From Notospermus geniculatus (lineage: Eukaryota > Nemertea > Pilidiophora > Heteronemertea > Lineidae): a stretch of DNA of 64,000 bases. Shown one piece after another: positions 1-12,246 of this stretch (position 1 is the first letter of the stretch; each line of letters begins with the position of its first letter). A model generated the notes under the pieces. The model was not told the origin of the DNA. It did no database searches and saw only the letters and a list, made by a program, of their open reading frames with translations. The stretch spans positions 99,808 to 163,807 of the forward strand of contig NMRB01001035.1 in NCBI GenBank assembly GCA_002633025.1. The letters are read 5' to 3'. The position numbers and the translations under genes are program-made.

Positions 1-546
1 GGTGACGTCATTTTGACGTAATTAGCGTTAGCGTTAGCGTTAACGTATGGTTTCTTAAACTCACTATTAGAACTTCCTGCGGCCTGTATTGTCCTCCTGA
101 CTGGTTATTTTCAATCATAACGAATTGATCTACGTAACAACGTAGAGTTATTCGCAAAAAAAGGTTTGTCTTACTGTTTAAAGATCGGGGAAATGCCCTC
201 TGGCAAGGCCGAAAGTTGCGTTGTCTGAGCGAATTTGTCATTCATTCGTCACACGTTACATGAACTCACGAATTGCTGACGTTATTATGTAGATTTAAGA
301 CTGCACTTTCACAACAGCCGACCAGAAACAAAGCACACGGGGTAATTACTTCCAGAAATGCTCGCCCGTAATTAGTGAACGTGTGGTAAAAACCTAATCA
401 TATGCAAATTAGTATCGTCGTCATAATGGTCCGAGTAGCCAATCAGATCGCGGAGAATTGACAGGCGACTGGAGAGCAATTAATCCAAAGATCTATTGTG
501 TTCTAACAGTCGTGCGCTAGAAATTCGCGTGAATGGATTCTTAGCC
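1..546. other. No gene recognised
   Basis: Opens with short GCGTTA repeats after a TGACGTCA-type palindrome. Around 400-445 are an octamer word ATGCAAAT and a CCAAT box, which could be chance. Reading frames here are short and unsupported. Confidence 0.4.
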
Positions 547-550
547 TTAA

Positions 551-760
551 AGGAGCCCGGTATTGCCACTTTTTCTCAACAGCCGGCGCCACTCTCCATC
601 CCAAGGGACTAACTACGTTGTCGGCGAATGGACCCGATTTGCTGCGTACATTTTGTTATGGAATTTTGTACATGTAGTTTGTTTTGCTGCCATTAGGTGG
701 CTCCCTCTACGTCGGCAGTCAAATTACCCATTAGAGATCGCATTCGGAACGACCTGAGGC
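551..760 (+). mobile_element. TTAA-AGGAGC palindromic element, right end lost
   Basis: Starts at TTAA|AGGAGCCCGG and carries the family interior (GGTGGCTCCCTCTACGTCGG near 700). Related copies are 28444-28661, 53353-53546 and 56052-56247. The right terminal repeat is not found. The TTAA target resembles piggyBac-type insertion. Confidence 0.6.
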
Positions 761-1389
761 GAACTGCTTATCTATCCACTGGGCGGCGCATTTCACCTCG
801 GACACAAGTCCAAGGCAGCCATGTTGTTATCAACAAACCCACGTGACCGACCGTGGGACTATTTTCGCCGAATTTTGGCCCGCTAAGATATCCAACCTTA
901 TTCCTGGATAAGTTAAGGCATATTGTATATAATCTTACCGCTCACCCAATCTGCCAATTATTGATCAATAACGCAACGTTTTTGTGTGACCTATTTCGTT
1001 CATGCGCAGGGTGTGATGAGGCGACCGCATCCAAAGCCACAGAAACTGAAGGCAATCACTGCGCATTCAAGATGGCTGCCTTGGAATTGTGTCCGAGGGG
1101 AAATGCGAGCCGTCACGGAAATTGCCGAGCAGTTGCCTTCGGAAGTTCCGAATGTAGAGATCGCATACTGTGCTCCTTTAAATACTGCACCTGTTGCCAT
1201 GATCACTCGACGCGATTATCAGTACAAGTGATGTCGTGGTTACGAAATACGATAAGGTTAAACAAGTGCAGAAACCCTATTAACTGGAATCTACAAAGCT
1301 ACACTGAGGCGCATGTTGATCAGACATGGCTTTCTACTGGGTGAAGTCGTTTCGACGGTCCATGCCATCTTGGTTTCTACGAAGATTTT
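761..1389. other. No gene recognised
   Basis: An open frame of 163 codons (853-1344, plus) exists but shows no motif, no domain and overlapping frames on both strands. Treated as unsupported. Confidence 0.4.
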
Positions 1390-2295
1390 GTGCGCGCGCG
1401 TATGGCAAGCGGATTGTCCAGTTATTAAAAAATATATATTTTTGCAACAAAACCTAGTTTTATGCTTAAAAAACTTAGTTTTGTGGATAAAATATAGTTT
1501 TTTTTGACAAAAACCAAGTTTTTCTCCTAAAAACCTAGTTTTTGTCATAAAACTTACATTTTTACAATAAAACCTGGTTTTTGCCAAAAGACTATTTTGT
1601 GCATATAAAACCAATTTCTTACGCTAAAATATAGGTTTTTCAATCATCGGTAAAAAACTTTTTTTTGTTTAAAAATGTTAGTTTTTCGGCAATAACTGGA
1701 CAAATAGCCAAGAAACCTATATTTATGCTTAGAAAACCTGGTTTTATACAAAAACTTAGTTTTTCTTCAATAAAGCCAGTAGTTTTGTATATGTTAAAAT
1801 ATATGTTTCTTGAATAACTGGACAAATGGCATACAAAAACCTAGGATAGGAACCTCGGACCCGTGGGTCGTGATGTATATGGTTGCATGCACAGCACTAC
1901 TGGGGACGGGATTTTGCCAACTTCGTACTACATGTAGGTTTTTATGAAAAACCTAGTTTTATGGCATAAAACTTAGTTTTATTGAAAAAAACTTGTTTTT
2001 TTGACTGATAAACTTAGTTTTATGGAATAACTGGACATTTCAGTGAGGAAACTTACATTTTTGTCGATAAAATGGGGGTTGTATGGTAAAAAACTAGGTC
2101 TTTTGTCATAAAATATAGTTTTTTTTGACAAAAACAAAGTTTTTGATAAAACTTATATTTCATGACGGAAAAAACTAAGTTTTTTTCAATAAAAGCTGGT
2201 TTTATGACAACTTTTTAAACCACAAAACTAGGTTTTATTGCAAAAAATATAGGTTTCTTTATTAACTGGACAATCCGCTTGCCATACGCGCGCAC
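1390..2295. mobile_element. 906 bp terminal-inverted-repeat element filled with degenerate satellite
   Basis: Ends are inverted repeats of about 36 bp (GTGCGCGCG, then TATGGCAAGCGGATTGTCCA). The interior is almost entirely short, partly palindromic units of ~18-22 bp around AAAACTTAGTTTT / AAACCTAGTTTT. The words AATAACTGGACA (or close variants) recur near 1690, 1812, 2026 and 2259 and, inverted, near 1412. No coding capacity. No clear target-site duplication. Confidence 0.85.
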
Positions 2296-2470
2296 TTATC
2301 TGGTGGGCAAATCAACGCACATGATTGGTCGGGCGATACGAATTTGCACACCCGATGTAAATGCGCAAGTGCACTTTGTAAGAAATCCAAGATGGCGGGG
2401 ACGTCGAAAGGGTGAATAGAAGCCTACACTCCCTCTCCAGAGGAATTGCAAAATTATTGATATTGATACA

Positions 2471-2721
2471 CAGGGTCGGATCCAGGGTCGACAGAAAGGG
2501 GGGGGGGGCGTAGCTCGACGGAAGTGGTGAGGACCGAGAGCGCGAAGCGGAAACGGGGGGTCTGGAGAAAAATTTGACAATTTAAGTGCTTTTAGATGCA
2601 TTTTCCTGGCATCTGAGAGCAAAAAACTCGAATTTTTATGTGATTGAATTTTTCTTGCTAAAAAAATCACTGCTCTGCCAAAAATAGGGGGGCGGACGCC
2701 CCCCCCCTGGATCCGACCCTG
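2471..2721. mobile_element. Short element with CAGGGTCGGATCCAGGG ends
   Basis: Inverted ends CAGGGTCGGATCCAGGG / CCTGGATCCGACCCTG, each followed by a G or C homopolymer. GATACA occurs on both sides and may be part of a target-site duplication. The ends resemble hAT-type non-autonomous elements; assignment is tentative. Confidence 0.7.
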
Positions 2722-3270
2722 ATACATGTATTTGTTCAGACCAACACAATAGATAAGTGATGAATACAATGAGTAAAAAGAAGGTGTCATGGTCTGGGAC
2801 ACAACCAAGATCAAAGGAAGATCGCTTATGGTTGCACCTCATAACAAAATGAATGAAGCAGAATGAGTTGAATGGAGTACCTTACATAAATTATCTTTTT
2901 ACACTGACGCAATGACGGCTACTAGAAATTAAAATGGTATTAAATTAAAGAGCATTAAAATTGACACGAGCGCAAATTACTCATTGGTGCTAAAAATGAA
3001 AAAAATGTATAATTCATATGTACATGTATCTGAAGAAATAATAAAGGATGTTCTCATACATAGCAAAATTGAAATTCAGAACAAACTGCGAAGTCATCAG
3101 ATTATATATTGCATTTTCGGTAAAAAAAAATAACGTTGTCCTAAAGTTATTAACGTTTATCGTTTGATTTCTTAAATTCTCTATTTATTCTTGCCTTACA
3201 CTAAAATTACGCATTGATTGAGACTGAAATTGGAGTGTATGGGCCTTAGCATCACCTATAAATGTCCAAT
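2722..3270. other. AT-rich, nothing recognised
   Basis: No coding or structural feature seen. Confidence 0.4.
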
Positions 3271-3419
3271 GCCAAGCGAACATTTGCGGCCAAACTCAAT
3301 GCGGAAGGGGTGTTTTTAAAATCGACTGACCCGGCTGAATGACGAGTCGACGGCGTCAGGTCAGTCGACTTTAAAAACACCCCTACCGCATTGAGTTTTG
3401 CCGCAAATGTGCGCTTGGC
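3271..3419. mobile_element. Palindromic element, 149 bp
   Basis: Arms of ~60 bp beginning GCCAAGCGAACATTTGCGG, pairing with CCGCAAATGTGCGCTTGGC, around a short loop. Confidence 0.75.
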
Positions 3420-4585
3420 TTACATGTAAATGAAAAAATTCTTGGTTAAAATCGAAATACAATGTACATGTATCTGAAATATCGCAATATCAAAAATGAT
3501 TTTAAGTTCATTTTTCAAACCTACCCGTGTCAAAATGAACAACGTTGTTCCCCAAGTATTTGTGACAAACCAATGGGACCATAGCTACGATAGAGGGAGC
3601 ACTTCGAAACCAATTTTGAAACTGTTGAGTTTCGTGGGCCACGATAGTTTTAGTGTCATTTTCGACTAATTCCCTTTAACTTGACGTAGAGTGATTAACT
3701 ATTCTACATTTATGTAATTAACATGATTAAAGGAAATGGTTGGCAAGATAAGTCTAATTCTTCAGCGTCCCTCTAAAAACCTGGATGTTGTATGAAGATG
3801 TAACACTTTTGATCAAAGGTTAAAGTTTTTAATAAACAAGAGCCCATAAATTCGGGCCTATTCTTACACATCCAACTTTTAATAAGCTTGATAAAGGAGT
3901 ACCTACGTAAAAATTTAAAAAAAAATATTTCCAAGTATTTTGAAACTCCTACAGCTCACAAATAAAAAGTGTTACATCGTTATTGGAAATGGAATTCGTA
4001 AGGCGAGACATCCTGTTTTGACGTTGTATCACATTAACCTACATGTATCTGAATCGCTTCCCCCTGGATGAACTGCAGCATCGCGTTTGTTCTTTTGCGA
4101 GTCAAGACAAAAGGGTGAAATTCAGTTAAGGGACTATACGTTTACCTTTGACATCAATCCGGTTTGGTAAGTTCGGTAAGGGAAATGTCAGTAACATCTG
4201 TATTGCATGAACAATAAAGACGAAAAATCATTTTTTTGAACTTGTGAAGAAAACTTCTACTTTGGGTGCATGTATAGGCATTGACTAAAGTTAGCTACAC
4301 CCGATATCATTAATATTTCAATATCTCGAATTATCAATATTTGATATTCTCAAATATTTCTGCAACCACTCGATGGATTTGGATGAAATAAAGAAGAAAA
4401 CTTTAGACAGATCTAAGCTACTACAAAAAATCGTAATAAAATTACAAAATAAACAGTTCGATTGAGGGTTTTCCTGATGCGCTACAATGTAATTACATAC
4501 TTATGATATTTCGAAATTTCCAGAATTTTGATGCAGAACTGTTTTATTTCATAAGCAACAAAAACTTGTAAAATTTGCCCGGTAT
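3420..4585. other. AT-rich, nothing recognised
   Basis: No open frame of note, no repeat pair and no RNA signature seen. Confidence 0.4.
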
Positions 4586-4797
4586 AGACGGTTGTCAAAT
4601 TCGCAGATCTGCACACTTCCGCCGAAATCTCAACCATAACCTCGAACTGAAACCGGGTGACGTCATCGAAGTCACTTGTTATGTCGTGGGGTTGTCTGCG
4701 TCACGTCATTCAGTTTCAGACCGAGGTTGCGGTTGAAATATCCGCGGAAGTGCGCAGATCTTAGTCGTTTACGTTAGTTAATATTTGACAACGGTTT
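4586..4797. mobile_element. Palindromic element
   Basis: Inverted arms with ACGGTTGTCAAAT, CGCAGATCTGC(A/G)CACTTCC and CCTCGAACTGAAAC on the left, mirrored on the right; central TGACGTCA-like words. Confidence 0.65.
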
Positions 4798-5208
4798 ATT
4801 ACTTGAAATATTCCAGATATCACATGTAGATAAACTTTAGTCAATGTCTGTATGTCCTTCTTGAAAGCCTGAATATCTGAAGTGATAATCGTTGTGAGAG
4901 CATCGTGCGACGCGCCTGGTCCGAAATTCGGCGATGCTTTGGAGGAGTGTGCAAACTTGAAGAAATTTAATGAAGTAAGGACGTTTACGTCGATCACGTA
5001 TTTGAAATGACTGACATGTGAAACAAAAGATGAAATAAATTATTTTGAATTAATCACTTGATTTTATTTATTGTTTTTTATTTCCATCACTCACGACGAT
5101 ACGTCGTATTGACACATGAAGAACAACAGTTTTGGAGGTTCTGGAAAATATCAAAATGTATCGAGTCTTGAAACTGATTTAGTCGTTGCTGCCATACAGT
5201 TGGGAAAG

Positions 5209-5329
5209 AATAGTGAGCTTTCGCAAGCGCCCGGTTAGGCCATACGACAACGTTTATCTATTGTTTCGGTATACCCACACAATAGATAAACGTCGTCGTA
5301 GGGCCTAACCGTTGCGAAACCTCGCTATT
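5209..5329. mobile_element. Palindromic element, GTTTCGCAAGCG family
   Basis: Arms AATAGTGAGCTTTCGCAAGC and its mirror, with inner ACGTTTATCTATTG. A related copy is at 60643-60766. Confidence 0.75.
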
Positions 5330-5745
5330 GTTTCAGGGCCTAGCTACTAATACCCCCATCACACTGAGCTAGTTCTCAGTACGTTCTTGAAAATTTTGCC
5401 GAACGGGCTCAAACTGTGTGCGAACGGATTGGACGTAGTGGCAACTTTTTACAGACTTTTTACGAACTTCATGGACGGGAAGGGTGCTCCAGAACATCGA
5501 GGCATTATTTGGCCAAGGGTTACACGTTCTAGCCCGTTTTACGATTTTTTTAGGACGGGGCAGGATTTTGAGGAATACGTCAGTGTGACAGGCCCTTAAA
5601 TCATCTGGACCCCGATGGGAGGAACCTTTGGTTGTCAGGCAGACCTTGGTTGTTGGTGAAGTCTGGCTATTGAAATGCGTTTTATTGACAGGACATTCCA
5701 GCCAATCCCATGCACCATGCCTGTGTTCAATTTCGAATCAAGGCC
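5330..5745. other. Nothing recognised
   Basis: Contains a 70-codon open frame (5387-5599) with no recognisable domain. Confidence 0.35.
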
Positions 5746-5748
5746 TAA

Positions 5749-5941
5749 AGCCCAGGTCACACTGTGGCGACTTAGGCGGGCGAATCCCCGCGAACTAGAA
5801 TGAAATGGTCCATGAACCATGTACATACATCTCTCTGTCATTACACTATTATGTCCAAAGGGGTGAGCACATGGTCCATGGACCATTTCATTCTAGTTTG
5901 GGGGATTCACCCGCCTAATTCGCCACAGTGTGATCTGGGCT
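5749..5941. mobile_element. AGCCCAGGTCACACTGTGG palindromic element
   Basis: 193 bp with arms AGCCCAGGTCACACTGTGG / mirror and a conserved middle (AAATGGTCCATGGACCAT, then ATTACACTATTATGTCC). Flanked by TAA on both sides, a 3 bp target duplication as in Harbinger-type insertion. Other copies: 12978-13454 and 19551-19882; the right half also at 8211-8338. Confidence 0.85.
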
Positions 5942-8003
5942 TAACTGCATGTTCTTTTTCCAGCCAAGGTTCAGCTGGTTAGAAAACAATGTGCGTTGAA
6001 CCGTTTAGAGTAAACCCTAAGTTCATTGTTGTATAGTTACTAGGGGTTTCATTGACATACGCCCGTCGGGGTCCAGATGATTTAAACATACTTTAGTCCT
6101 AAACAGATACTTTATCCTCGCCTCTAAGAGGTCAGTCCAGAGTACTCATGACTACTTTGTTCCATGCCATAATAGGCGCCGGAGCTTCGTTCTTTGTTCG
6201 GCAATCAGAACGAAGAAGTTTGTTGGAATATTGTACTCACAATGACCTGGCAATGCCTATAGCCTTGCCTTGTAAGTGTCACCTACTGGACATTTATGAC
6301 TGATCTATTAGAGGCGAGGATAAAGTATTTTGATCAAAATTGGGAGACTTTTATGAGCATGAAAGGGTACCGATTACATGAATTTAATTCTTTGCAACGT
6401 GCTTCAGCAAAAAACCTAGAACACGAAGGGGGTTGAGGGTACCCAATATTGTTTTATCCCTCTGGCTAAAATCTTCCATGGTTTATTCCTCTCCGTATAA
6501 ACATTTAAACATTTACATTCAACTCATTATTGTACTTTTAGTCTCGCACCCAAAGGTATTTAGTTTGAGTTTAAAACCAAGATTCACATTCTTTTATTTA
6601 AACAGTGTTCTTTGTTTGTAACAAAAATGCTATCTATAGTGTGTGGAGGCGCTACAAACGGAGAGATAAAATACCTTTGATATTTTTTGCTTGTTTAAAA
6701 TTCGTTGAAACAATTTCCCGAGGAATTAACTATCTAGAAGCATAAATATATCACAGACACTGGCATATTAATGCGACAAATGTAAGCTTTTTTCCGTATT
6801 TCTTGTTCAATATCACACTATGTTTTTATCATTGTTTCATAACAACTCCATTTTTTTGTATTTGTGCCGTTAAAAGCAGGGCTTTGGAAAGATTGATTCG
6901 TTGAATAATTATTTATGTAGTGCGTAGGTTTTAAACTACATGTACTTTTTTAATTAGAGATTCTTTTGGTTCCCCAATACTTGCTTAAGTCTATAATGAG
7001 TGTTGCAAAAGTATGCCTGCGCAGTTTAATTACTGACATTTTAAGCCTTCAGGTGTTGTTGTAGTTATAGGGCCGTATTCCAAAAGGGTGTTTAAAGGCC
7101 TGAACCCACTGTCGCGTTTTCCCACCGCGGTTTCATCACTGTCCGACAAATTCTTTGTTATATTCTCGGTCCGCTGCCTCTTTACAAAGCATTTTCTGCC
7201 GCTGCGTTTTCCTGCTGCGTGAAAACGCGTCAGTGGGTTCGGGCCTTAAGTCTTAATCGCGCGATGATCACCCTTTTTGAATCAGGTGTAATGAAATCTA
7301 ATGTTCCCGATACCAGATGTCCGCTTCTTTTTTTCAGGGGACATCTCGTGACAGAAGTTCCTGTCTGTTAGTGTCCGGCCTATTGTAGCTGCCGCTTATT
7401 CCGTCAGAATCTTTTGTTGGGGGACATCTCATATCGAGGTACATGACATTCTACTACACCGGCCCTTTATGTTTTCCAATTTACGACGAAACTGGAGCAT
7501 CGCTGATGCTCTAGGCTTGACCACATTTGCTGCGAACTGGTTGGTGGGTGAACAACATGTACACTCATGGCCAAAAATAAATGGACAGGAGTTTTTTCTG
7601 AATATCTCCAAACCAATGGGGGTAGAGAAAGTTGGTCCCAACATATACAGTAGCAAATTTTCCTGACTATCTTAAGGTATCGGCGGGGGCGCCGGCTGTC
7701 GACAAAAAGTGGTAATATCATGGCCCTTTATTTAATGCAGTTCTTTTTATTGTTCGAGAAATAGTGCGGATCGTTGGCAATCCGTTCACTTTCCATCAAA
7801 ACAGACATTTTTGTGCTTTTTCAGATCACGATTTGACAAATTAATGACAAGTTTGGATGACAAATAACCTGATAACTGTCTCATTGGCATGCTGACAGTA
7901 AAGTTACTGAGATAAAAAAATACACGTCAGCTCTCATGAGCGTATGGTCCGCCGTATACGGTCAAATTTTCCATCAAATATTAGCACTTTGGAATCAAAT
8001 CCC
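5816..8003. repeat. Direct duplication, copy A
   Basis: Matches 8211-12269 in the same orientation, from inside the palindromic element at 5749-5941 to the words AATCAAATCC. Copy A lacks three insertions present in copy B and has its own insertion at 7096-7245. The interior is non-coding as far as I can see. Confidence 0.9.
7096..7245. mobile_element. 150 bp TTAA-flanked palindromic element
   Basis: Ends AGGCCTGAACCCACTG / CAGTGGGTTCGGGCC, directly flanked by TTAA on both sides. Absent from copy B at the same place. Confidence 0.8.
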
Positions 8004-8210
8004 GGTGTAACGTTAATGAATGTACCCTGTTAGCCAGAGTCCGGCGGACTGGGAATGACGGCCGAAGGCCGTCATTCCCAGTCCTCCGGACTATGAATTA
8101 TACGGACACTCTGTAATGTTACAACAGTAGTGTCAACGGTTGTCCGCCCGTAAATCACCGTCCGACCATTGTTCAGGTCTGAAAGGCCTTTGGCCTATTG
8201 TGAGTCACAA
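8004..8210. other. Spacer between duplicated blocks
   Basis: Contains a perfect-looking hairpin at about 8039-8094 (GTCCGGCGGACTGGGAATGA with mirror). Confidence 0.5.
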
Positions 8211-8704
8211 ACCATGTACATACATCTCTCTGTCATTACACTATTATGTCCAAAGGGGTGAGCACATGGTCCATGGACCATTTCATTCTAGTTTGGGGGG
8301 ATTCACCCGCCTAATTCGCCACAGTGTGACCTGGGCTTAACTGCATGTTCTTTTTCCAACCAAGGTTCAGCTGGTTAGAAAACAATGTGCGTTTAACCGT
8401 TTGGAGTAAACCCGAAGTTCATTGTTGTCTGGTTACTAGGGGTTTCACTGACATACGCCCATCGGGGTCCAGATGATTTAAACGTACTTTAGTCCTAGAC
8501 AGATACTTTATCCTCGCCTCTAAGAGGTCAGTCCAGAGTACTCATGACTACTTTGTTCCATGTCATAATAGGCGCCGGAGCTTCGTTCTTTGTTCGGCAA
8601 TCAGAACGAAGAAGTTTGTTGGAATATTGTACTCACAATGACCTGGCAATGCCTATAGCCTTGCCTTGTAAGTGTCACCTACTGGACATTTATGACTGAT
8701 CTAT

Positions 8705-9239
8705 AGGCCTGTCTACACGATCATACATTTGTTCAAAACATCATCAAACATTTGTATGATGATGTTCATGGACAGATATTTGATTGTGTAGGCTGTTTTC
8801 CCAACAAACTTGAACAGCAACCAACAAGTATGATGATGTTCAAATTTGTGTGATGATGTTCATGGACAAATGTATGATCGTGTGGACTGTTTTCCCAACA
8901 AACCTGAACATGTATGATGATGTTCAAATTTTTAGCTGCATGTTTCATCTTGCCAATGCAAAACACCCCCCAAAAAATGTGTGATGATGTCCAGGCACAA
9001 ATGTATGATCGTGTGGACGGTTTTCCCAACAAACTTGAACATCATCCAACATTATCCTTTCTCCATCATACTTCATCATACAAATCATACAAGTCTATGA
9101 TGCTGTTTTGAACAATGTATGATGATGTTCAAAATTTTAGCTGCATTGTCACAAGACAGAAATCGACACACAAGCTGGACATCATCATACAAATGTATGA
9201 TGATGTTTTGAACAAATGTATGATCGTGTAGACAGGCCT
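8705..9239. mobile_element. 535 bp inverted-repeat element with internal tandem modules
   Basis: Ends AGGCCTGTCTACACGATCAT / mirror. The interior repeats modules of about 60-120 bp built from ATGATGATGTTCAAATTT, GTATGATCGTGTGGAC and TTTTCCCAACAAAC. The empty site is copy A at 6302-6310 (GATCTATTAGAGG). Confidence 0.85.
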
Positions 9240-10026
9240 TTAGAGGCGAGGATAAAGTATTTTGATCAAACTTGGGAGACTTTTATGAGCATGAAAGGGT
9301 ACCGATAACATGTATTTAATTCTTTGCAACGTGCTCCAGAAAAAAAACTAAAACACGAAGAGGGGTTGAGGGTACCCAATATTGTTTTATCCCTCTGGCT
9401 AAAATCTTCCATGGTTTATTCCTCTCTGTATAAACATTTAAACATTTACATTCAACTCATTATTGTACTTTTAGTCTCGCACCCAAAGGTATATAGTTTG
9501 AGTTTAAAACCAAGATTCACATTGTTTTATTTAAACAGTGTTCTTTGTTTGTAACAAAAATGCTATCTATAGTGTGTGGAGGCGCTACAAACGGAGAGAT
9601 AAAATACCTTTGATATTTTTTGCTTGTTTAAAATTCTTTGAAACAATTTCCCGAGGAATTAACTATCTAGAAGCATAAATATATCACAGACACTGGCATA
9701 TTAATGCGACAATGTAAGCTTTTTTCCGTATTTCTTGTTCAATATCACACCATGTTTTTATCACTGTTTCATAACAAATCCATTTTTTTTGTATTTGTGC
9801 CTTAAAAGCAGGGCTTTGGAAAGATTGATTCGTTGAATAATTATTTATGTAGTGCGTAGGTTTTAAACTACATGTACTTTTTTAATTAGAGATTCTTTGG
9901 TTACCCAATACTTGTTTAAGTCTATAATGAGTGTTGCAAAAGTATGCCTGCGCAGTTTAATTACTAACATTTTAAGCCTTCAGGTGTTGTTGTAGTTTTA
10001 GGGCCGTATTCAAAAAGGGTGTTTAA

Positions 10027-10101
10027 GACTTAGACGCGTGTAACTTCGTCAAATGCATGGTAGAAGTCTGTGCATTTAGTGAAGTTACACGCGTCTAAGT
10101 C
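10027..10101. mobile_element. 75 bp hairpin between TTAA sites
   Basis: Near-perfect hairpin GACTTAGACGCGTGTAACTT / mirror, flanked by TTAA. Occupies the target used by a different element in copy A (7096-7245). Confidence 0.7.
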
Positions 10102-10577
10102 TTAATCGCGCGATGATCACCCTTTTTGAATCAGGTGTAATGAAATCTAATGTTCCCGATACCAGATGTCCGCTTCTTTTGTTCAGGGGACATCTCGTGA
10201 CAGAAGCTCCTGTCTGTTAGTGTCCGGCCTATTGCAGCTGCCGCTTATTCCGTCAGAATCTATTGTTGGGGGACATCTCATATCGGGGTACATGACATTC
10301 TACTACACCGGCCCTTTATGTTTTCCAATTTACGACGAAACTGGAGCATCGGTGATGCTCTAGGCTTGACCACATTTGCTGCGAACTGGTTGGTGGGTGA
10401 ACAACATGTACACTCATGACCAAAAATAAATGGACAGCAGTTTTTCCTGAATATCTACAAACCAATGGGGTAGAGAAAATTGGTCCCAACATATACAGTA
10501 ACAAATTTTCCTGACTATCTTATGGTATCGGCGGGGGCACCGGCTGTCGACAAAAAGTGGCAATATCATGGCCCTTT

Positions 10578-11706
10578 AACCTCTAAAAAGTCCGGACGCG
10601 AAAGAACGCGAAATTTCTTTTGTCCTTACACGTTAAGTTGTCGTGTGGGGGATTTTGGCTAATGTTGCAATGTACTTATCCTCCAAACATTCATCAAAAG
10701 AATAGGTCAAATCTTTGTTGTTTGGAAATGCATGTATTTAGGCCCCTTTTTAGGGGTTTCAAAAATGTGAACACTATTTTAGCTGTTCTGTTTGGTGTTG
10801 TGTTTAAGGAATTAAACCCGAGGCGGAGGGTCTTGGTTGCGACACCAAACCCGCGAGGGTGGAGCTAAAATGTAGTCCAAACCCGAGGCGCTTCGCCGAG
10901 GGTTTGGACGGAATTTTTGCTCCACCCGAGCGAGTTTGGTGTCGCAACCAAGACCCGAAGCCGAGGGTTTAATTTCTATTCTAAAATACCTCAAACTAAA
11001 CATAGTATACAAATGTACATAGGTTCAGTGCAGTTAGATTGCAATAAATAGGCCTAAGATATCAGGGAGGACGCTCCGTCGATGACGCGACATCAGTGAA
11101 TCACGCACTGTGTGTACAAACCTGTACATCGTGCCTACATCGTGTACATCTGTGTGCAGCGCTAGCAGCAAGCTGCAGGAGTCGAAATGAGGTCGCAGGG
11201 CGTTTTCTTCAACGGATTATCCGCAGGAAATGTACCTGATGGTACAAAACCTTGTTGGGATAGGTCACTGAGTATCCACCTGGCCGACATTCGCTGCACT
11301 ACCTCGCTGAATGCTCGAAGCGAGAAATGTTGGACGCCCGACGCCATTGTGGAAACACTGAGCGAGGGTCTTGGTTGTGTCACCCAGACCCGCTGCATTC
11401 AGAATGAGGCTAATGCATTATCCATTTGAAACATACGCACGAGATACCAAGGTATTTTAGAATCTCGAACCTGGGAAAAAATTTGCGTTCTGAACTGGTG
11501 TTTCACGTTCTAAAATAGTGTTCACATTTTTTGAAACCCTTAAAAAGGGGCCTAAATATTTCCAAACAACAAAGATGACCTATTCTATAGATGAATGTTT
11601 GGAGGATAAGTACATTGCAACATTAGCCAAAATCCCCCACACGACAACTTTACGTATAAGGACAAACGAAATTTCGCGTTCTTTCGCGTCCGGACTTTTT
11701 TGAGTG
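10578..11706. mobile_element. 1.1 kb inverted-repeat element with nested palindrome
   Basis: Arms of ~185 bp beginning AAAAAGTCCGGACGCGAAAG, mirrored at 11520-11704. Inside is a second palindrome (about 10814-10972, ends TTAAACCCGAGGCGGAGGG / mirror). Copy A has the uninterrupted site near 7728. No transposase visible. Confidence 0.8.
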
Positions 11707-11966
11707 TATTTAATGCAGTTCTTTTTATTGTTCGAGAAATAGTGCGGATCGTTGGCGGGAGAATCCGTTCACGTGCCATCAAAACAGACATTTTTTGCTT
11801 CTTCAGATCATGATTTGACAAATTAACGACAAGTTTGGATGACAAATAACCTGATAACTGTCTCATTGGCATGCTGACAGTAAAGTTACTGAGATTAAAA
11901 AATACACGTCAGCTCTCATGAGTGTATGGTCCGCCGTATGCGGTCAAATTTTCCATCAAATATTAA

Positions 11967-12246
11967 AGCCGCACAGTACAAAATGTATTGAAATTCACGA
12001 TATTTTCAAAAAGTTAGGAGAGTGCACATAGAGGTCCCATAACCTCCTGAAGGTCCCCAAAATGCTTGCCTGATACGCACTTCACAGAATCAAGGCCTAG
12101 TTTTCAACACGCATTGGAAAAAACTGCAAGGAGAGCTCTGATGTATTCTGACAGAGCGTAGTACATTTTACACTACGCTGACGTCGTGATGTCGTGCGAG
12201 AATCGCGGCGATGATTTGCGTTTTTCACATTCAATACAGTGGGGCT
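11967..12246. mobile_element. TTAA-flanked AGCCGCAC / GTGGGGCT element
   Basis: TTAA at both borders, inner words GTATTGAAATTCACG and mirror AATTCAATACAGTG-like. Related sequence at 47869-48172 (ends) and 51645-52574 (left-truncated, interrupted). Confidence 0.75.

Noticed and set aside
401-445. Octamer plus CCAAT promoter
   Set aside because: Short words expected by chance in AT-rich sequence; no gene follows.
853-1344. 163-codon open frame as a gene
   Set aside because: No motif, no splice context, overlapped by other open frames; nothing supports coding.
5635-5886. Recurrent peptide with MVHGPFHSS (also near 8140, 13192, 19668)
   Set aside because: It is the translation of the palindromic mobile element AAATGGTCCATGGACC in several frames, not a protein family.
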